Source of the DNA: Epiperipatus broadwayi
Lineage: Eukaryota > Onychophora > Udeonychophora > Euonychophora > Peripatidae
Assembly: GCA_028023455.1 (NCBI GenBank)
Contig: JAQFVV010012984.1
Location: 1-64,000, forward strand
DNA: 64,000 nt
Direction of reading: 5' to 3'
Below, in pieces: positions 48,486-60,500 of this stretch. Position numbers and translations under genes: made by a program. The first letter of the stretch is position 1. Each line of letters starts with the position of its first letter. The notes under the pieces are model-generated. The model had not been told where the DNA came from. It saw only the letters and a program-made list of their open reading frames with translations, and made no database searches.

Positions 48486-48961
48486 AACAAAATGATTTTC
48501 AAAAATTCTTTAATGTTGAAGTTGTATCACATCAATCTGATTTGCAATTTTTAAAGGATTATTTGGAAAATTTGAATGAATACCATTCAAAATTGCCCAG
48601 AGAATTGTTTTTAATTGCACGTAGAACAAGTGAAGTAAAATAAAGACTTACTCAAGTCGATGATGTTTATCAAGATAGTCAAAGGAAAGGTAATAGATTA
48701 TCTGATAAAATAGCAACTGTTATTGATAAAGTTAAGAATTATGTTAGTGCTTATGATCAAGTTACTATTTATGTAAAGGATATAGATGCAGAATCTAAGG
48801 AGTTCATAGCAAAATCTTTAGATACTGATCTCAAAATTATTCAAAAGCAATTGAATTATACGAAAACGTTATATAAAAATCTTGTAAATAAAAGCAAATT
48901 TCTTCACAGAATTCAACATACTGGAAATTCTTTACAAGAAGAATTAAAAAGGCACTTTTGA
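48464..48961 (+). pseudogene. Frameshifted continuation of the coiled-coil protein
   Basis: A frame shifted relative to the main ORF opens within its last codons (NVIVVKQNDFQKFFNVEV). It runs through LKDYLENLNEYHSKLPRELF to an in-frame TAA at 48641, then on with VDDVYQDSQRKGNRLSDKIA and LDTDLKIIQKQLNYTKTLYK to a TGA at 48961. Composition and helical character match the upstream ORF. Probably one longer protein (~640 residues) was broken by a small indel near 48462 and one nonsense change. A programmed frameshift is possible but the extra stop argues against it. Confidence 0.6.
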
Positions 48962-49159
48962 TTATTATTATTATTTTTTTTTAAAAGAAAACTTGGACAA
49001 ATATCTAGATAATCTGAAAGATAGATATAAATAAATGAGTATGGTTATTAATATGAAAAATAATATTCTTTAAACCATGTTAGTCCTTAGAAAGATTACA
49101 AATTTGAGAAGTTTTTCGATATTTCATAATTCATTAGTTATCTGCAAAGACATTTTTTT

Positions 49160-49185
49160 TTTTTTTTCGGTGGATTAGAGGGTAT
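49160..49185 (+). promoter_or_regulatory. Purine-rich tract before the 3' LTR
   Basis: GGTGGATTAGAGGGTAT directly precedes the TGTAAATATCG start of the 3' LTR, after a T-run. It occupies the polypurine-tract position for plus-strand priming, though it is short and interrupted by pyrimidines. Confidence 0.6.
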
Positions 49186-51635
49186 TGTAAATATCGATAA
49201 GTCTATGTATATTTAAAAAATTATCATTTGTTATATATATATAAAAAAAACCTCTTTGAGTTGATGTTTATCCATAAAGTATTATTGTTTATGGTTATTA
49301 AGTATAGTTATTGTTTGAAGTTATTATTTTATTTATATGTTGATGGTACATCATTATGAATTTTTAATTATTATAAATAAATAAAGACATATAAATTGTT
49401 GATTATAAAAAAATTATTTTATTTGCAGTGATTATTAAAAAAATGCAATATTATTATTTATGAATATTTTTAAAGTTGTCAAATAAATTTTCAATTTAAT
49501 ATTTTATATATATATATGCTTGATATATATATATATTTTAATGTTAATTGTTTAAAAGAAAACATGTGTAACGAGGGTTTTCAAAACAGCATTTGCTAGC
49601 ACATGGAGCAACAACAAAGAGGAGGCCATTATTATTATTAAGATAGTAATAAAACCAACTGAAGGATAAAATTTTGTTGTACTTTGTGTCTTTGAAATTA
49701 CCATTCTTCAGAATATTGGAATAAGATAGATTTCTATGGTAAATACATAAATCATGACAGGCTAATAGAGATATATCGCAGCCAAGAGGCTGCACTGTTT
49801 TCTTTCATTTATTCCAAAGCAGTTTAAAAGAAAAAACTAAGAAAATTTCAATACATATATTTCATCGCGTCTGAAGACGAAATTTGACATAGCTATCTGG
49901 AATCTATAATGGTCAATCTAATAATAATCTGGAAGTAACTAGAATTAATATATTGGATTTAACATTTCAATTTATTTATTTATTTTTCAAGGAAAGAAAT
50001 TTTAGAAGGATAAAAATATACATATATCCAAGAATTGACAATTTTCTCTAACGTAATAGTTTCCTCACCTTCACTAGAATGCATTCTAATATTAGACGGA
50101 TAAAGAAATAAAACAATGGAATAAGTTGACTTTTGAAGGAAAACTAACCAAGTGAACTTTGAAAGGTAGTAAATAATTTTATATGTATAAATGATATATA
50201 AATATATTTTTGAGATCGATATTTTGTTTACTTTTATTTTTCATTGTAAAATATAACATTTTATAAATATTCAATTCAAGCGTCTTGTTTTCTAACAGCA
50301 ATAAACGTTTAACAGGTGTCAAAATTAACACTTAAGTAATTTAAAATCTTAAAGTATGGCTTATAAGTTTGGGTTGCATATGAGTTGTTATGTATATTTT
50401 AATAAGTAAATTTATATTCGCAAATTTTTATTATAAAAAAAAAATGTTTTATTATTAATTTATTTCCTTTTTTTTTTTTTTTTAACTTTATATAATGATT
50501 CTTATGCATACCAAAACAATAATTATATGTATTTGCTGTATATAATTTTTTTTTTTAATATTTTAAATATCTGAAAAATATAAGTATGGATTTGTATTTG
50601 TATTGATATTTACTTGTTAAGCACAGATATGTCTTTATATATTTAATATGTATACTTATTGCAAGTATATATATATTTATTATTTGGGTTTGTATTTAAA
50701 ACATTGATATTACCTAAAATTAAACCATAATATAAAATAAAGGATGTACTATTTGTTTTATAAGTAATGCCTTTGTAATTTATTTGAAAGAGTATTAATA
50801 TTTTATTCTTATTTTTCTTTTAATGCCAGAGTCATTATGAAATTATTTGAATTCACAATTTAATAGAGGATAACTTCATATTTCACTTATTGTTTAATTC
50901 TGTAGGTCACTTACACATATTATTATTCATTGGTATGTTTAGATATACATAAATTTACATAATTAGATGTGTATATTGGATTTAATAGAATTCCCTTTGT
51001 TTCTGATATATATTTGATTAGTTAGTCACATCAACCTTGAAAATAAATTATAATGATAGATCTCATTGCTCTGTATGATTTTAGATTTATTTCATGTATA
51101 GCTAGTTGGAAGGGCATATAAACAATTTATTTAAATATAACTGGGATAATTTTGTTTTCTTCATTTAAATTATACAATTTATTATATTAGGCTTTCTCAA
51201 CAATTGGATTCATTTAGATTATATATATTCCATTACATTTATCATCCAATGTTTGAAGCATTATTTTCTTCTCATATACTGATGTTCCATTACATTTGAG
51301 GTAAAATATGTTTATATGATATATTGTCCATTACATTTGGCACCACAAACTGTTGGTCCCAGTTAACTGATGATTGTATAATGGAGTAAAAGTATGTTCC
51401 ATTACATTTGGACGCCATAACGTAGTCAGCATAATATGTTTGTTTAATTATTCATTACATTTGGTGTCTCAAAGATAGGGGCTTGGTTAACTAATGATTA
51501 TTGTTACGAAAGTTCATATGTTTATTTTCATTTGAGATCATTTATAAAGATACATTCCATTATATTTGGCTTTCCCAATGTTTGGGGCCTTCTTTCTTCA
51601 ATTTAAATGGAATGCAGCAAGTACGTTCCATTACA
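49186..51635 (+). repeat. 3' LTR of the nested element
   Basis: 2,450 bp, almost identical to the 5' LTR (differences include G/A in CATTACGTTTATC and a one-base indel near 51160). It ends GTTCCATTACA and then ATATAT of the older LTR. Confidence 0.88.
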
Positions 51636-53750
51636 ATATATATGCTTGATATTTTATTTTTTTTTAATGTTAATTGTTTAAAATAAAACATGTGTAACAA
51701 TGGTTTTCAAAACAGCATTTGCTAGCACGTGGAACAAGAGCAACAACAAAAAGAGGAAGCCATTATTATTAAGATAGTAATAAAACCAACTGAAGGATAA
51801 AATTTTGTTGTACTTTGTTTCTTTGAAATTACCATTCTTCAGAATATTGGAATAAGATAGATTTCTATGGTAAATACATAAATCATGACAGGCTAATATA
51901 GATATATTGCAGCCAAGAGGCTGCACCATTTTCTTTCATTTATTCCAAGGCAGTTTAAAAAGAAAAACTAGGCAAATTTCAATACATGTATTTTATCGCG
52001 TTTGAAGCTGAAATTTGACATAGCTATCTGGAATCTATAATGATCAATCTAATAATAATCTGGAGGTAACTAAAATTAATATATTGGATTCAACATTTCA
52101 ATTTATTTATTTATTTTTCAAGGAAAGAAATTTTAGAAGGATAAAAATATACATACATCCAAGAATTGACAATTTTCTCTAACGTGAGAGTTTCTTCACT
52201 TTAACTAGAATGCATTCTAATATTAAATGGATAAAGAAATAAAACAAGGAATAAGTTGACTTTTGAAGGAAAACTAAACAAGTGAATTTTGAAAGGTAGT
52301 AAAGAATTTTATATGTATAAATATATTTTTGAGATCGATATTTTTGTTTACTTTTATTTTTCATTATAAAAATATAACGTTTTATAAATATTCAATTCAA
52401 GCGTCTTGTTTTCTAACAGCAATAAACATTTAACAGGTGTCAAAATTAACACTTAAGTAATTTAAAATCTTAAAGTATGGTTTATAAGTTTGGGTTGCAT
52501 ATGAGTTGTTATGTATATTTTAATAAGGAAATTTATATTCGCAAATGTCTATTATAAAAATTGTTTTATTATTAATTTATTTCCTTTTTTTTTTAACTTT
52601 ATATAATGATTCTTATGCATACCAAAACAATAATTTATATATATTTGCTGTATATAATATTTTTTTATTTATTATTTTAAATATCTGAAAAATATAAATA
52701 TGGATTTGTATTTATATTAATACCTACTTGTTAAGCACAGATATGTCTTTATTTATTTAATATATATACTTATTGCAAGTATATATGTATATTTATTATT
52801 TGGGTTTGTATTCAAAACATTGATATTACCTAAAATTAAAGCATAATATAAAAATAAAGGATGTACTATTTGTTTTATAAGTAATGCCTTTGTAATTTAT
52901 TTGAAAGAGTATTAATAATTTATTCTTATTTTTCTTTTAGTGCCAAAGTCATTATGAAATTAATTGAATTCACAATTTAATAGAGGATATCTTCATATTT
53001 CACTTATTGTTTAGTCTTTAGGTCACTTACACATATTATTATTCATTCATATGTTTAGATATACATAAATTTACATAATTAGATGTGTATATTGGATTTA
53101 ATAGAATTCCCTTTGTTTCTGATATATATATTTGATTAGTTAGTCATATCAACCTTGAAAATAAATTATAATGATAGATTTCATTGCTCTGTATGATTTT
53201 AGATTTATTTCATGTATAGCTAGTTGGAAGGGCATATAAACAATTTATTTAAATATAACTGGGATAATTTTGTCTTTCTTCATTTAAATCATACAATCTA
53301 TTATATTAGGCTTTCTCAACAATTGGATTCATTTAGATTATATATATTTCATTACATTTATCATCCAATGTTTGAACCATTATTTTCCTCTCATATATTG
53401 ATGTTCCATTACATTTGAGGTATAATATGTTTATATGATATATTGTCCATTACATTTGGCACCACAAACTGTTGGTCCCAGTTAACTGATGATTGGTATA
53501 ATGGAGTAAAAGTATGTTCCATTACATTTGGACACCACAACGTGGTCAGCATAATATGTTCGTTTAATTATTCATTACATTTGGTGTATCAAAGTTAGGG
53601 GCTTGGTTAACTAATGATTATTGTTGCAAAAGTTCATATGTTTATTTTCATTTGAGATCATATAAAGATACATTCCATTATATTTGGCTTTCCTAATGTT
53701 TGGGGCCTTCATTCTTTAATTTAAATGGAATGCAGCAAGTATGTTCCATT

Positions 53751-53753
<3 letters not shown>
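51636..53753 (+). mobile_element. Older LTR, 3' part
   Basis: It starts at the TATATATGCTTGATATTTTA position of the LTR, exactly where 42479-42814 stopped, and ends GTTCCATTACA before (TA)n. Together the two parts make one complete solo LTR of about 2.45 kb, interrupted by the younger element. It shares several variants with the solo LTR at 54833 and not with the young element. Confidence 0.85.
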
Positions 53754-53797
<44 letters not shown>

Positions 53798-53802
53798 GAA
53801 TA

Positions 53803-53836
<34 letters not shown>

Positions 53837-53847
53837 TATTCTATATA
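53754..53847. repeat. (TA)n with embedded hairpin
   Basis: TATATAGAATACCATAT and its inverse ATATGGTATTCTATATA flank a (TA)n core within the right flank of the older LTR. Confidence 0.8.
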
Positions 53848-54747
53848 GCTAATTCAGTCTTTTTGTTTATAATCTGATTATAGAAATAAATAGTTATTTA
53901 TGCTTTTTGATGTTTACACCAACATCACTATTGTACCATGAACTATTTTATATTACATACTATTACTTAATTCTATAACAGTATACCATGTTACTTAATG
54001 TTATGTAGCCTTCATTTCTTTTTCTCTCTAAGTAATTTGTTGCTAAACATGATTGCCCAATGTGATCCATGATTATGAAGACATCATTAGCCAAAACTTT
54101 TTAATCATTGTACTTCATTACATATAAACGTATTTCGCAATGACAATCATAGAAATCATTTGATTATTACCATAAGCTGCTTTTCCTTGCTATTTTTTTA
54201 AAATCTCTATCTGCACCTATACATATTGTAATATATATTGTAACAAACAATAAGAATTACTGACAGAGATATGGAATGTTCAAAAAATATCTCTTATGTT
54301 AAATTTATTATTTAATAGATTTTGATAATATATGTCTGTATAAAAAAGAAAATCAAGTCATTAGAAATATTTTATTAAGATATATTTTGATGAAGTTTCC
54401 CTCCTTTAATTAAAATCTAAAGAATATTTTTTAAAAATTAGTGTAACAAAATATCTAATTAATATTTTAGATGTAGTATAATTGCATTACAGTGGTCTTA
54501 CAACTTAAATGTACCATTGAACTGAAACTAGTCATAGGTAGAGAAAACTGGTATACATCTACAATTTGCTCCTGATTAAAAAATATTCTATTGTCCTACT
54601 TTTGCATGGAAATAAATTGCCTGTATAGGAAGAAAAGACCATTGAAGCTCTATTAGCTCAAAATCTTGGACTGTCAGTTGCATGTCCTGGAAAATTTTGA
54701 AAGGCCAAAAAATAATTAAGTAAATTTATTACTGAAGGTGAAAAGTC

Positions 54748-54748
<1 letters not shown>
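53848..54748. other. AT-rich stretch without recognisable genes
   Basis: Nothing supportable was seen. It separates the older LTR from the next solo LTR. Confidence 0.5.

Positions 54749-54832
<84 letters not shown>
54749..54832. repeat. (TA)n microsatellite
   Basis: About 84 bp of TA with one CA interruption forms the left flank of the solo LTR. Confidence 0.95.
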
Positions 54833-54835
<3 letters not shown>

Positions 54836-57287
54836 AAATATCAATAAGTCTATCTATATTTAAAAATTATCATTTGTTATATATAAAAAAAAACCTCTTT
54901 GAGTTGATGTTTATACATGAAGTATTATTGTTTATGGTTATTAGGTATAGTTATTGTTTGAAGGTATTAGTTTATTTATATGTTGATGGTACATCGTTAT
55001 GAATATTTAATTATTATAAATAAATAAAGACATATAAATTGTTGATTATATAAAAAAAAAATATTTTATTTGCAGTGATTATTAAAAAAATGCAATATTA
55101 TTATTTATGTATATTTTTAAAGCTGTCAAATAAATTTTCAATTTAATATTTTTTATATATATGCTTGATATTTTATTTTTTTTTAATGTTAATTGTTTAA
55201 ATAAAACATGTGTAATAATGGTTTTAAAAACAGCATTTGCTAGCACGTGGAACAACAGCAACAACAACAATAAAAGAGGCCATTATTTTTATTATTAAGA
55301 TAGTAATAAAACCAACTGAAGGATAAAATTTTGTTGTACTTTATTTCTTTGAAATTACCATTCTTCAGAATATTGGAATTAAGATAAATTTCTATGGTAA
55401 ATACATAAATCATGACAGGCTAATAGGGATATATCACAGCCAAGAGGCTGCACCGTTTCTTTCATTTATTCCAAGGCAGTTTAAAATGAGACAACTAAGA
55501 AAATTTCAATATATGTATTTCATCGCGTCTGAAGCCGAAATTTGACATAGCTATCTGGAATCTATAATGGTCAATCTAATAATAATCTGGAGGTAATTAA
55601 AATTAATATATTGGATTTAACACTTCAATTTATTTATTTATTTTTCAAGGAAAGAAATTTTAGAAGGATAAAAATATACATATATCCAAGAATTGACAAT
55701 TTTCTCTAACGTGATAGTTTCCTCACCTTCACTAGAATGCATTCTAATATTAAATGGATAAAGAAATAAAACAAAGGAATAAGTTGACTTTTGAAGGAAA
55801 ACTGGATATGTGAACTTTGAAAGGTAGTTAATAATTTTATATGTATAAATGATATATAAATATATTTTTGAGATCGATATTTTTGTTTACTTTTATTTTT
55901 CATTATAAAAATATAACGTTTTATAAATATTCAATTCAAGCATCTTGTTTTCTAACAGCAATAAATGTTTAACAGGTGTCAAAATTAACACTTAAATAAT
56001 TTAAAATCTTAAAGTATGGCTTATAAGTTTGGGTTGCATATGAGTTGTTATGTATATTTTAATAAGTAAATTTCTATTCGCAAATGTTTATTTAAAAAAA
56101 ATTGTTTTATTATTAATTTATTTCCATTTTTTTTTAACTTTATATAATGATTCTTATGCATACCAAAACAATAATTTATATGTATTTGCTGTATATAATT
56201 TTTTTTTATTATTTTAAATATCTGAAACATATAAATATGGATTTGTATTTATATTGATATTTACTTGTTAAGCACAGATATGTCTTTATATATTTAATAT
56301 GTATACTTATTGCAAGTATATACGTATATTTATTATTTGGGTTTGTATTTAAGACATTGATATTACCTAAAATTAAACCATAATATAAAAATAAAGGATG
56401 TACTATTTGTTTTATAAGTAATGCCTTTGTAATTTATTTAAAAGAGTATTAATATTTTATTCTTATTTTTCTTTTAGTGCCAAAGTCATTATGAAATTAA
56501 TTGAATTCACAATTTAATAAAGGATAACTTCATATTTCACTTATTGTTTAGTCTTTAGGCCACTTACACATATTGTTATTCATTGATATGTTTAGATATA
56601 CATAAATTTACATAATTAGATGTGTATATTGGATTTAATAGAATTCCCTTTGTTTCTGATATATATTTGATTAGTTAGTCACATCAACCTTGAAAATAAA
56701 TTATAATGATAAATCTCATTGCTCTGTATGATTTTAGATTTATTTCATGTATAGCTAGTTGGAAGGGCATATAAACAATTTATTTAAATATAACTGGGAT
56801 AATTTTGTCTTTCTTCATTTAAATCATAAAATCTATTATATTAGGCTTTCTCAACAATTGGATTCATTTAGATTATATATTCCATTACGTTTATCATCCA
56901 ATGTTTGAAGCATTATTTTCTTATCATATATTGATGTTCCATTACATTTGAGATATAATATGTCTATATGATATATTGTCCATTACATTTGGCACCATAA
57001 ACTGTTGGTCCCAGTTAACTGATGATTGTATAATGGAGTAAAAGTATGTTCCATTACATTTGGATGCCATAACATAGTCAGCATAATATGTTTGTTTAAT
57101 TATTCATTACATTTGGTGTATCAAAGTTAGGGGCTTGGTTAACTAATAATTATTGTTACAAAAATTCATATGTTTATTTTCATTTGAGATCATATATAAA
57201 GATACATTCCATTATATTTGGCTTTCCCAATGTTTGGGGCCTTCTTTCTTAAATTTAAATGGAATGCAGCAAGTACGTTCCATTACA
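54833..57287 (+). mobile_element. Solo LTR of the giant-LTR retrotransposon family
   Basis: A complete LTR of 2,455 bp runs from TGTAAATATCAATAAG to GTTCCATTACA and has (TA)n on both sides. No internal region or second LTR follows, so it arose by LTR-LTR recombination. It shares the same internal TTCCATTACATTTGG motif series. Confidence 0.88.
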
Positions 57288-57385
57288 ATATATATATATA
57301 TATATATAAACCATGGTTGTGAAAGGATTTTGGTAAAATTTTTGAATTTAATCTAGTATTGTATTGTTTTTGGTTTTCTTATATA

Positions 57386-57470
<85 letters not shown>

Positions 57471-57520
57471 GCATTTATCATAAATTAAAAAAAGCTTGTT
57501 TAGAGCTCATTAGCATGCTC

Positions 57521-57584
<64 letters not shown>
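57288..57584. repeat. Three (TA)n tracts
   Basis: (TA)n at 57288-57308, about 57390-57467 and 57525-57584 is separated by short unique sequence. Confidence 0.9.
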
Positions 57585-57589
<5 letters not shown>

Positions 57590-60500
57590 TTTTATGCTAT
57601 GCTCTTAGGCTCCTGTATTTGCAATCATAATATTTTAGTAGAAAAATTTTTAATTTCTAATAATAATATCAAAATTTAATTAGTTTCTTATAAAATTTTC
57701 TTTGTATGCTAGGACATGCACACAATCTAAACAGGACAATGTAAGAGAGAAAGAGGAATTAATTAATTAATTTAGGATTTTATAGCAGTTTAAAAAAAAT
57801 TACTGTAAATTATGATATTTCAAATTTTCCTGCTGGAAAAGGCTTTAGAAAATAATTACCCTTTTTATTGTAATAAATCTGATGGCAAATCTAAATATGT
57901 TATTAAAAATTATAATGCATTAAATTTTAAAAAGAGCTATAGAAGGAAATTTCAAATTTTTGTCATCATTTTTTAATTTCCCTTTCTTTCTAATCAGCAT
58001 AAATAAAAAAAAGTTATTGAAATGTAAAAGTAAAAAAAAAAAATGTTTGTAAAATTATATTAAATCTGGTAATTAAATCTGAATAAAGATGTTTTGTAAA
58101 AACATTTTGATATAAATTAATGCAGTTAATTATGTGCCAACTGCTACAAACATGTTTACTAAAAATTGATAAGATTAAAACTTAGAACAATGAAATATGA
58201 TGTCCTTGCTTTAGGGCAAAGAATCAAGAAGAAAGCAATGGAATTAAGTTCATGAAGTGAGAATTAAATAGAAAATGTCAATAGAGAAGTTTTTAAAAAG
58301 GAAAATTTGCTAATTAAAATAGTTTCCATCATAATAGCTTCAGATTGTTTAGAAAAGTATTTTTAACATCCAACTCAACAATTATAAAAATTTTATCAGC
58401 AAAAAAGATCATTTTTCAATGGGTGGCTAAACAACTCAAGCCACACCAGTCAATGAGCTGGAACTCTGAAGTTTTATTCAGATACGAAAATTAATTGTGT
58501 ATAAAATCCAAACCTGACTGCTTATAAGAAGGAAACTATGCTGTAAGAAAGAAGCAAGTTCTGTTGTAAAATGTACTGCATATTTCCCACTAATTGACTC
58601 TCAAAGAGAGTATTCAAAATCAAGACAATTGATAAAGTCTATTATTAAACATATTCTTGTATATGGAATGCAACTATACAATATCAGCAAAAATTGTGGT
58701 TAAAACATTTTTTATCTGGAAAAATCTTTCTTTATAATCAAATATAAGGCCTCAAAATTAATATTAATATAAGTTTATGTATATCCATTAATATATTTAC
58801 ATTTATTGTTTTTTTACTATTTATTATTTTATTTATTTTGTGATTACTGTAAATAGGATATTTTATTATGAAATCTAGATTGTTTTGCTGTTTGAATTTA
58901 TTCCAAACATAGACCATTAATATACCAATAAATCTGAGAATTTATGCAATCTTCTGGGGACATGCTGAAGTAATGAAAGTAAATCAAAATGATGATGAAC
59001 AGGAATAAAAAAAAATATCCAAAGTATTCTTTCTATAAAGAAAGTGGTACTTAAAATTAAGAATAATTTGAATCTAAGAAGAGAAAATTTAAAATTGCTT
59101 TCATAATAATTATACTGAATTTTAACCTTCAGAGGGCTAATACTGTTTTGATCATCATTAGCATCACTGTGTTTGTTATGCTTACTCTGAACCACATTTC
59201 ATTTTAGATATTGCAAATGTGAACAGAAATTAATACAGTGATATTTTGGTATTGCAAACATTGTATTTGGATTTCAGCCATTTCATTTGGGATTTTATAT
59301 ACGAACTGTTACAGTATATATGTTGTTTGAGACTCGTAAGTTTTCCATAATTTGACAAAATCTGAAATATTAAAAAGGACATTGGGGACTTTATGAAATT
59401 AAATGAAAAATGAAGAAACAAATGAATTGAAAAGTTGGCATGTACTGTAAAGACACAGATATTGGAAGTGTAAGTATAATGGAATTTATTATAAATTAAA
59501 ATTAAAAAAAACCCATTATATTGAATTTTATGGTATATTTGGCAGTGTAGCAGTAATAGTTATTAAACTTAATAAAACTCATATAATTTAGATAATTAGG
59601 TTTATATTCCATTAAACTTCAGAAAAGGAAACTTCTATACAATTATATAGAATAGTTTTAAACATATCAATTTTAAAATTTTTATGAGTTAGAATTTGAA
59701 AATATAAAAAAGATAAAACTAATAACAGTTAAATGTAAATCTAGTAAATAAAATGAGAAAGAATGCAAACTTGTGAAATTTTTAGAAAAAAATTATTTTT
59801 TTAAATAAAAAAAAATTCAAAAATGAAATAAAACACATAATAGCAGCAACATATTATATCATAATCATTAACAAACACATGCAATTCAGTGATTGAATTC
59901 TCCATCCTTCAAAATACACTATTAAACTATTTTAGAATTTACTATTGGTTTTAAAATATCAAAACTCATTGAAAGACTTTACAGTTAGTTTATATTCTAT
60001 ATTTATTTATTTTTTTGCAATTTTAATCTGTCCTGCCATTTATGAGTCTCTACTTTTATATTGTGTGTTTTTTTTTTTTTTTTTTTTGTAGCTTTACATT
60101 CAATTTATTATTGTTCATGTTTTTTAATCAAGTTATTAAAATAAGATATTTATCGGAAAAAAAACCCAGCAGCCATTGTTCTTTTTTAAAAAAAAAATGA
60201 CTTCGAGTATAGACACCCTTATTAAGAATATTTTATATCTCGGTAAAAAAAAAAACAGTTGTAAATATCCGAATGTTTTAGTATCCATTAGTTTGTAAAT
60301 TTACATTAATTATAGCTGCTTCTAAAAAAATGATAATGAATTTCTATAAAATTGATTGAAATAACATCTATCTATTCAACAGTCTACATTTGTGAGTCAT
60401 CTGTTATTATATAAACGGCATTTTGACTCCGAACTACATCATAATATATTAAATTTTTTTATCTAAGTATTTTTAATGACTTTTCTATTTAATTTTTTTT

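Larger units (their letters stand above)
42815..51635 (+). mobile_element. Full-length non-autonomous LTR retrotransposon with giant (~2.45-kb) LTRs
   Basis: The element is 8,821 bp: 5' LTR (42815-45255), internal region (45256-49185) and 3' LTR (49186-51635). LTR ends are TGTAA...TTACA. ATAT flanks both sides, compatible with a 4-bp target duplication within a (TA)n tract. A tRNA-type primer site and a purine-rich tract sit where expected. The internal region encodes one coiled-coil protein and no recognisable protease, RT, RNase H or integrase. It must rely on enzymes in trans, as LARD-type elements do. The LTRs differ at only a handful of positions by eye, so insertion is recent. Confidence 0.85.

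Noticed and set aside
43171-57356. ORFs recurring in each LTR copy (e.g. MVQPLGCNIS... and MEGHINNLFK...)
   Set aside because: Recurrence follows from LTR identity; frames break in older copies and no protein family is recognisable.
58917-59195. 92-codon minus-strand ORF
   Set aside because: No recognisable domain and ordinary AT-rich composition; likely chance.
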